Shown in pieces: positions 59,983-64,000 of a stretch of 64,000 nt of DNA (positions are counted from its first letter, which is position 1; each line of letters starts with the position of its first letter). This stretch comes from JBBQER01 sp052148155. GTDB lineage: Bacteria; Actinomycetota; Acidimicrobiia; IMCC26256; PALSA-610. The stretch covers positions 1 through 64,000 of the forward strand of contig JBKQIY010000248.1 in the NCBI GenBank assembly GCA_052148155.1. Direction: 5' to 3'. The notes beneath the pieces were generated by a model. It had not been told where the DNA came from, ran no database searches, and saw only the letters and a list, made by a program, of their open reading frames with translations. Both the position numbers and the translations under genes were made by a program.

Positions 59983-61095
59983 TCACACCGGGCCGACCGG
60001 ACCGCCACGCAGCAGACGTCTGGCCCATCGCTGGCGTCTCAGCGGCGAACGCGGCGAACGGTCCGACGACCACGGCGCGTACGGGGCCATCACCAGGGTG
60101 CACAGGGCGAGCAGGACTTGGTCGTAGTTGACCCGCCAGCCTGCGAAGTCTTGCCAGGCCCGCTCACGGTTGGCGCGGACCGGCAGGCCTTCGCCGGCGA
60201 GCCGCTCGTAGATTTCCATGAACTCCTCGCGGGCCACGCTGATCGGGTCGTCGGGCGACGGGTCGGGATCGTGATCGAAGCCGAAGAAGTCGGCGATCTC
60301 CCGCAGCGCAAGGAACCCCGATCGGATGCACAACCCCGGTTCGGGCGTAAATGGGATGTTCAGGACCGCCAGCCGCAGGGAGGCGGCATCGAGGACCGTG
60401 CCCGCGGCCGTGATCCAGGAACGATTCGGGTTCGGTGACCGAAAGAACGCCAGCGCGCCGAGCGACGTGTGCGTCTCGGAAAGTTCGCTGAACCACTGCA
60501 TCCATTCGCTCCAGACCGGATCGAGGCTGTTCAAGAAACCGGCGCGGTGCGCGAGTTCCAACGTCCTCCACGCGGTCGGAGGCGTTCCCGCCCGCACCGA
60601 CAGCTGCGTGACCATGGTTTCGCGGCGCGAGAACGAGCTGTACATCGTGGGCAGGTATGCGATCAGGACTGCGAGCAGTGCGAGCCCGAGCGCCGCTTCA
60701 GTGAAGGCGATCAGCGACGTGCCGAGGCCGTTCGGCCGGTCGAACCCCAGCGTGAACAGCGACGAGCCGCTCGTCGTGAGGGCGTCGCGCCATCCGTGCG
60801 GCTGCGCCGCCTGGAAGAAGCACGCGAACGCGCCGAAGAGGACGACGAGCGCGACGGCAGGGAAGGCAATCAACGCGAGTGGCGCGTACAGAGCCATGAC
60901 CCGATCGCGTGCCTCGTAGCTGCGGTTCGGACGGGCAAAGATCCGCAGCGTCCGACGTACCGACCGGAACACCAGGTGCGTGAAGAACACCCCTGCGCCG
61001 CGCGGGAGCACGAACGTGCGCAGCGCGGCGTCGAGCACGACCAAGACCGCGACGACACCGACCGCGACCAGCGCGACATTCGCGGCGATGTGCAT
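59983..61095 (-). CDS. Membrane protein with ion-channel-like pore motif
   Basis: A 370-residue protein. There are three hydrophobic segments in the first 170 residues (VALVAVGVVAVLVVLDAALR, LALIAFPAVALVVLFGAFAC, FTEAALGLALLAVLIAYL). Between the second and third lies TSGSSLFTLGFDRPNG, which looks like the pore loop of K+-channel-type proteins though the canonical TVGYG is absent. The remaining 200 residues are soluble, with MQWFSELSETHTSLGALAFF, and the C-terminus is arginine-rich. Ion selectivity cannot be predicted. It lies six bases after the ArfB gene and likely shares its transcript. Confidence 0.7.
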   Translation of the reverse strand: MHIAANVALVAVGVVAVLVVLDAALRTFVLPRGAGVFFTHLVFRSVRRTLRIFARPNRSYEARDRVMALYAPLALIAFPAVALVVLFGAFACFFQAAQPHGWRDALTTSGSSLFTLGFDRPNGLGTSLIAFTEAALGLALLAVLIAYLPTMYSSFSRRETMVTQLSVRAGTPPTAWRTLELAHRAGFLNSLDPVWSEWMQWFSELSETHTSLGALAFFRSPNPNRSWITAAGTVLDAASLRLAVLNIPFTPEPGLCIRSGFLALREIADFFGFDHDPDPSPDDPISVAREEFMEIYERLAGEGLPVRANRERAWQDFAGWRVNYDQVLLALCTLVMAPYAPWSSDRSPRSPLRRQRWARRLLRGGPVGPV

Positions 61096-61101
61096 CGCCG
61101 C

Positions 61102-61521
61102 TCAGAACTCGTCGGCGCGTGGGGCGCGCCGGGTTCGCTTGCGCTCCCCGAGCCGACGCTTGTGTTCGACGCGGGCACGCTTCGCGGCGCGCGACGGGCG
61201 CGTCGCGACGCGTGGCGTGTCGATATGCAACGCCAAAGCAAGCCGCGCTTGGAGTCGCTCGAGCGCGAGTTCCCGGTTCTGGAGCTGCGAGCGCCGCTCG
61301 GACGCCACAATCCGCACGCGGGGACCGATCCGTTCGATCAGGCGGGCACGCTGACGGGGCCCGAGTGACGGCGATGCCTCGATGTCGAAGCGAAGTTCGA
61401 CGCGCGTGTTCGAGGTGTTGGCGTGTTGGCCGCCCGGACCGCCCGAGCCGCTGAAGCTCCATTCGAGCTCATCGGGCGCGATCACGCAGGTGCGCGTGAC
61501 CCGCAGAGGCTGGCCGGGCAC
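61102..61521 (-). CDS. arfB: Peptidyl-tRNA hydrolase ArfB-like ribosome rescue factor
   Basis: A 139-residue protein with the class I release-factor catalytic loop GSGGPGGQHANTSNTRVELR, carrying GGQ, and a basic C-terminal tail (SRAAKRARVEHKRRLGERKR) that in ArfB/YaeJ inserts into the empty mRNA channel of stalled ribosomes. The codon-recognition domain of true release factors is absent. It hydrolyses peptidyl-tRNA on non-stop complexes. Length is normal for ArfB (about 140). Confidence 0.92.
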   Translation of the reverse strand: MPGQPLRVTRTCVIAPDELEWSFSGSGGPGGQHANTSNTRVELRFDIEASPSLGPRQRARLIERIGPRVRIVASERRSQLQNRELALERLQARLALALHIDTPRVATRPSRAAKRARVEHKRRLGERKRTRRAPRADEF

Positions 61522-61575
61522 CCCGCCAGCCTACGCGGCCCCTGGATTCAAGCCGGTTCCTGCTCCGGTACGGTC

Positions 61576-61625
61576 CAGCAGCAATATCTTGATCCGGGTA
61601 TCCGGTTCAGAGTATTCTGCTGCTG
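61576..61625 (+). promoter_or_regulatory. PadR promoter with flanking inverted repeat
   Basis: TTGATC (61589-61594) and TATTCT (61613-61618), 18 bases apart, form a good sigma-70-type promoter that ends six bases before GTG 61625. Arms CAGCAGCA (61576-61583) and TGCTGCTG (61618-61625) flank it as an inverted repeat, and ATCCGG is repeated directly at 61592 and 61600. PadR proteins often bind such repeats to repress themselves. Confidence 0.65.
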
Positions 61626-62260
61626 TGCCTCGTTCCGCCCGTTCGAACCCGCTGGCGCTCGCGGTCCTCGCATGTCTGTACGAGCGTCCGATGCATCCGT
61701 ACGAGGTCGCCCAGACGCTGCGGAGTCGAGCCAAGCACGAGAGCATCCGACTCAACTACGGCTCGCTCTACGGCGTCGTTGAGCTACTCGAAAAGCGCGG
61801 CTTCGTGTCCGCGCGCGAGACCGTCCGCGAGGGACGGCGGCCCGAACGCACGATCTACGAGATCACCGCGACCGGGACTCGGGAACTTCACGATTGGCTG
61901 TCCGATCTCGTCGCGACGCCGGTCAAGGAGTATCTACAGTTCGAGGCCGCGCTGTCGCTGCTTCCGGTGCTGCCGCCCGACGTCGCGCTCGAAATCCTCA
62001 AGGAGCGGCTCGTCGCACTCGAGCTCCGCATCGCGCAGACCCAAGGCACGCGGGCCGCGACCGAGGCGGCCGGCCTGCCGCGCCTGTTCGAGATCGAAGG
62101 TGCATACGTCGAGGCACTGGACCGAGCCGAACTCGAGTTCGTCGGCGGCCTCGTCAAAGACATCGAGTCAGGACAGCTTGACGGCCTCGACATGTGGCGA
62201 AGCTGGTTCGAGGGAACCGGCGACATGACCTGGCACCCGCCCGACCCGTCGTCGACCTGA
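61625..62260 (+). CDS. PadR-family transcriptional regulator
   Basis: A 211-residue PadR/Vir-type repressor. The winged helix is NPLALAVLACLYERPMHPYE followed by SIRLNYGSLYGVVELLEKRG and the wing GRRPERTIYEITATGTRELH. The C-terminal coiled-coil dimerisation domain holds LPPDVALEILKERLVALELR. GTG 61625 is the only start that gives the conserved N-terminus and it sits six bases after the -10. The DrrAB-like exporter genes follow on the same strand and are presumably controlled by it. Confidence 0.9.
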   Translation: MPRSARSNPLALAVLACLYERPMHPYEVAQTLRSRAKHESIRLNYGSLYGVVELLEKRGFVSARETVREGRRPERTIYEITATGTRELHDWLSDLVATPVKEYLQFEAALSLLPVLPPDVALEILKERLVALELRIAQTQGTRAATEAAGLPRLFEIEGAYVEALDRAELEFVGGLVKDIESGQLDGLDMWRSWFEGTGDMTWHPPDPSST

Positions 62261-62297
62261 CGTCGCGACCAACAAGACCGCCGAGCCGGAGGATCTC

Positions 62298-63239
62298 ATG
62301 GCACCGATCATCGAGGCGCGGGCCCTCACCAAGCACTACCGCCGCGTGCGCGCGCTCGACGGGTTCGATCTCGTCGCCGAAGAAGGTCGCGTGGTCGCCG
62401 TGCTCGGTCCCAACGGAGCGGGCAAGACAACCTTCGTCCGCACCGTCGCGACGCTGACGCGACCCGACTCGGGCACCCTCCGTGTCGCCGGCATCGACGC
62501 CGTCGCCGACCCGGCCCGCGTTCGCCGGCTGATCGGCCTCGCAGGGCAATCCGCGGCGGTCGAGCCGACGATGACCGGCCGCGAGAACCTGCAGATGGTC
62601 GGACGCCTCTTCGGACTCGACCGCGACGAGGCTCGCGCCGCGACGAGCCGAGTGTTGTGCGACTTCGGGCTCGACGAAGCCGCGGACCGCCCCGTACGTA
62701 CCTACTCGGGCGGGATGCGGCGGCGGGTCGACCTCGGAGCGAGCATGGTCGGCTCACCTCGGCTCTTACTGCTCGACGAGCCGACCACCGGCCTCGACCC
62801 GCGCAGCCGGATCGAGCTCTGGGAGTCGATTCGCACGCTCGTCGCGCGTGGCACCGACGTGCTGCTGACGACGCAATACCTCGATGAGGCCGACCAGCTC
62901 GCGACCGACGTGGTCATCGTCGACCGCGGCCGGGTCGTCGCCGCCGGTACGCCAGCCGAGCTCAAGAACAAGGTCGGCAGTGACGTGGTTGAGCTACACG
63001 TGCGCGAAGCCCAGTCGCTGGCCGCGGCACAGCGGGCGCTGACCGCGATCGGCTCCGAGCCTGCACGCGTCGACCTCACGACGAAGCGGGTGTCGGTGAC
63101 GGTGCAAGACGGCAGCGAACGGCTGCAAGACGCGCTCCGCGCGCTCGACGACACCGCCGTCGTCATCGACGACATCAGGTTGCGTCGTCCCACTCTCGAC
63201 GAGGTCTTCCTCGCCCTCACCGGATCGGAGACGACATGA
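62298..63239 (+). CDS. ABC exporter ATP-binding protein (DrrA-like)
   Basis: A 313-residue ATPase with Walker A GPNGAGKTTFVRTVAT, signature YSGGMRRRVDLGASM, Walker B LLLLDEPTTGLDPRSRIELW, and the DrrA tail RRPTLDEVFLALTGSET. Strong GGAGG precedes ATG 62298. It is a close relative of the ATPase at 26084. The permease start overlaps its stop by four bases. Confidence 0.93.
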   Translation: MAPIIEARALTKHYRRVRALDGFDLVAEEGRVVAVLGPNGAGKTTFVRTVATLTRPDSGTLRVAGIDAVADPARVRRLIGLAGQSAAVEPTMTGRENLQMVGRLFGLDRDEARAATSRVLCDFGLDEAADRPVRTYSGGMRRRVDLGASMVGSPRLLLLDEPTTGLDPRSRIELWESIRTLVARGTDVLLTTQYLDEADQLATDVVIVDRGRVVAAGTPAELKNKVGSDVVELHVREAQSLAAAQRALTAIGSEPARVDLTTKRVSVTVQDGSERLQDALRALDDTAVVIDDIRLRRPTLDEVFLALTGSETT

Positions 63240-64000
63240 CCGCAACCCTGGTGCTCGCGCGCCGGACCGTGCACAAGTTCTTGCGGACACCGCAGCTGGT
63301 GATCGTCGGGACGATCCAAGGTGCGATGTTCCTGCTCATCTTCCGCTACGTGTTCGGCGGCGCCATCCGCGGCACCGGACTCTCCTACGTCGATTTCCTC
63401 GTGCCTGGCTTCGTCGTCACGTCGGTCCTGTTCACCGGCTCGGGCGCGTCGGCAGGCGTCGCCGAGGACATCGAGCAAGGCTTCGTCGATCGGCTGCGCT
63501 CCCTGCCCATCCCCCGCATGTCAGCCGTCGCCGGTCGCGCCATCGCCGACACCACGACGCTCGTCTGGGGACTGGCGATCACCACCGCGATCGGATTCGC
63601 GGTCGGCTTCCGCGTCGGCACTGACGCAGCGTCCGCGCTCGCGGCGTTCGGTTTGTGCGTGCTGTTCGGATTCGGGTTCGGATTCCTGTTCATCTGTATC
63701 GGCCTGTTCGCCGGCAACGCGCAAGCCGCGCAGGGCATGTCCCTGCTCGTATTCCCGCTCACCTTCGTCTCCAGCGCGTACGTGCCGGTCGCGACGATGC
63801 CGCCGTGGATGCGCGGCATCGCACGAAATCAGCCGATCACGATCATGACCAACGCGGTGCGTGCGTTGACGGACGGCAACGCGGTCACGTCCGCGCTCGG
63901 CCATCCGGCGGGCTACTACGTGGTCCTGTCGATCCTGTGGACCGCAGGGCTGGTCTTGGTCTTTGCGCCGCTCGCGGCGTTTCGCTACTCCCGCGTCAAC
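63236..64000 (+). CDS. ABC-2 type exporter permease (DrrB-like), 3' end cut by the window
   Basis: At least 255 residues, lacking its stop at the window edge. It has the family motifs RTPQLVIVGTIQGAMFLLIF, FRYVFGGAIRGTGLSYVDFL, GFVDRLRSLPIPRMSAVAGR and VSSAYVPVATMPPWMRGIAR, and six membrane helices. The last visible residues, FAPLAAFRYSRVN, match the expected C-terminus of such permeases (about 260-275), so only a few codons are missing. It is coupled to the ATPase gene by an ATGA overlap. Confidence 0.92.
   Translation, partial: MTATLVLARRTVHKFLRTPQLVIVGTIQGAMFLLIFRYVFGGAIRGTGLSYVDFLVPGFVVTSVLFTGSGASAGVAEDIEQGFVDRLRSLPIPRMSAVAGRAIADTTTLVWGLAITTAIGFAVGFRVGTDAASALAAFGLCVLFGFGFGFLFICIGLFAGNAQAAQGMSLLVFPLTFVSSAYVPVATMPPWMRGIARNQPITIMTNAVRALTDGNAVTSALGHPAGYYVVLSILWTAGLVLVFAPLAAFRYSRVN

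Overview
The window is 64 kb of GC-rich DNA carrying about 66 protein genes, one tRNA gene and no recognisable insertion sequence, rRNA or CRISPR array. Gene content points to an Actinomycetota chromosome, by inference an Acidimicrobiia-like lineage. The evidence is: very high GC at third codon positions; frequent GTG starts; many genes whose -10 hexamer (TANNNT) lies only 6-9 bases before the start codon (leaderless transcripts); a TIGR03085 (maleylpyruvate-isomerase-like) protein and a PIG-L deacetylase of the kind found beside mycothiol metabolism; a large NAD-type glutamate dehydrogenase; and a great expansion of acyl-CoA enzymes. The species cannot be named from this sequence.

Layout. 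1-1726: an odd left edge where a fragment of an SGNH/acyltransferase gene on the minus strand abuts the C-terminal third of NAD-glutamate dehydrogenase. 1747-8635: thiolase, small membrane and carboxymuconolactone-decarboxylase-like proteins, an excisionase-type HTH protein coupled to an SDR, and a flavin-dependent (LLM) oxidoreductase behind a KstR-like palindrome. 8685-9963: gene-poor DNA around a tRNA-Cys(GCA). 9964-12270: a GGDEF-EAL protein. 12452-25269: a long plus-strand cluster for degradation of a steroid or branched acyl chain (HMG-CoA-synthase-like/DUF35 protein, thiolase, enoyl-CoA hydratase/isomerase, SDR, CYP125-like P450, a pair of unequal acyl-CoA dehydrogenases, hydantoinase B/A). 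25266-27664: an ABC exporter divergent from a MarR gene. 27767-30080: a two-subunit GMC oxidoreductase. 30605-33948: a partner-switching (STAS/anti-sigma kinase/PP2C) signalling cluster. 34401-36878: a secreted protein, a redoxin and a HAD phosphatase. 36871-42462: two acyl-CoA synthetases, an acyl-CoA dehydrogenase, and VOC and TIGR03085 proteins on the minus strand. 42502-49611: assorted amidohydrolase, CMD, thioesterase, nitroreductase, GNAT, Gfo/Idh, 2-hydroxyacid dehydrogenase and SMP-30 genes. 49658-57401: an SDR-MaoC operon divergent from a TetR gene, then a complete branched-chain-amino-acid-type ABC importer with fused permeases. 57536-64000: PIG-L deacetylase, a collagen-like beta-propeller protein, a channel-like protein with ArfB, and a PadR-controlled ABC exporter cut off by the window end.

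How the genes may work together. The most interesting signal is a repeated palindrome, CTGAC-N6-GTCAG. It occurs upstream of the thiolase (2963), the acyl-CoA dehydrogenase pair (19100), the hydantoinase pair (21303, one mismatch), the FadD17-like ligase/amidohydrolase divergent promoter (42455), the MaoC-SDR operon/TetR divergent region (51631) and the ABC importer (57433). Together these genes would supply uptake, CoA activation, dehydrogenation, hydration, second oxidation and thiolysis, that is, one complete beta-oxidation route scattered over 55 kb. The adjacent TetR protein (51729) is the natural candidate regulator. The regulon is an inference from motif recurrence; the substrate is unknown, though the CYP125-like P450 and the KstR-like box point to sterol or similar side chains.
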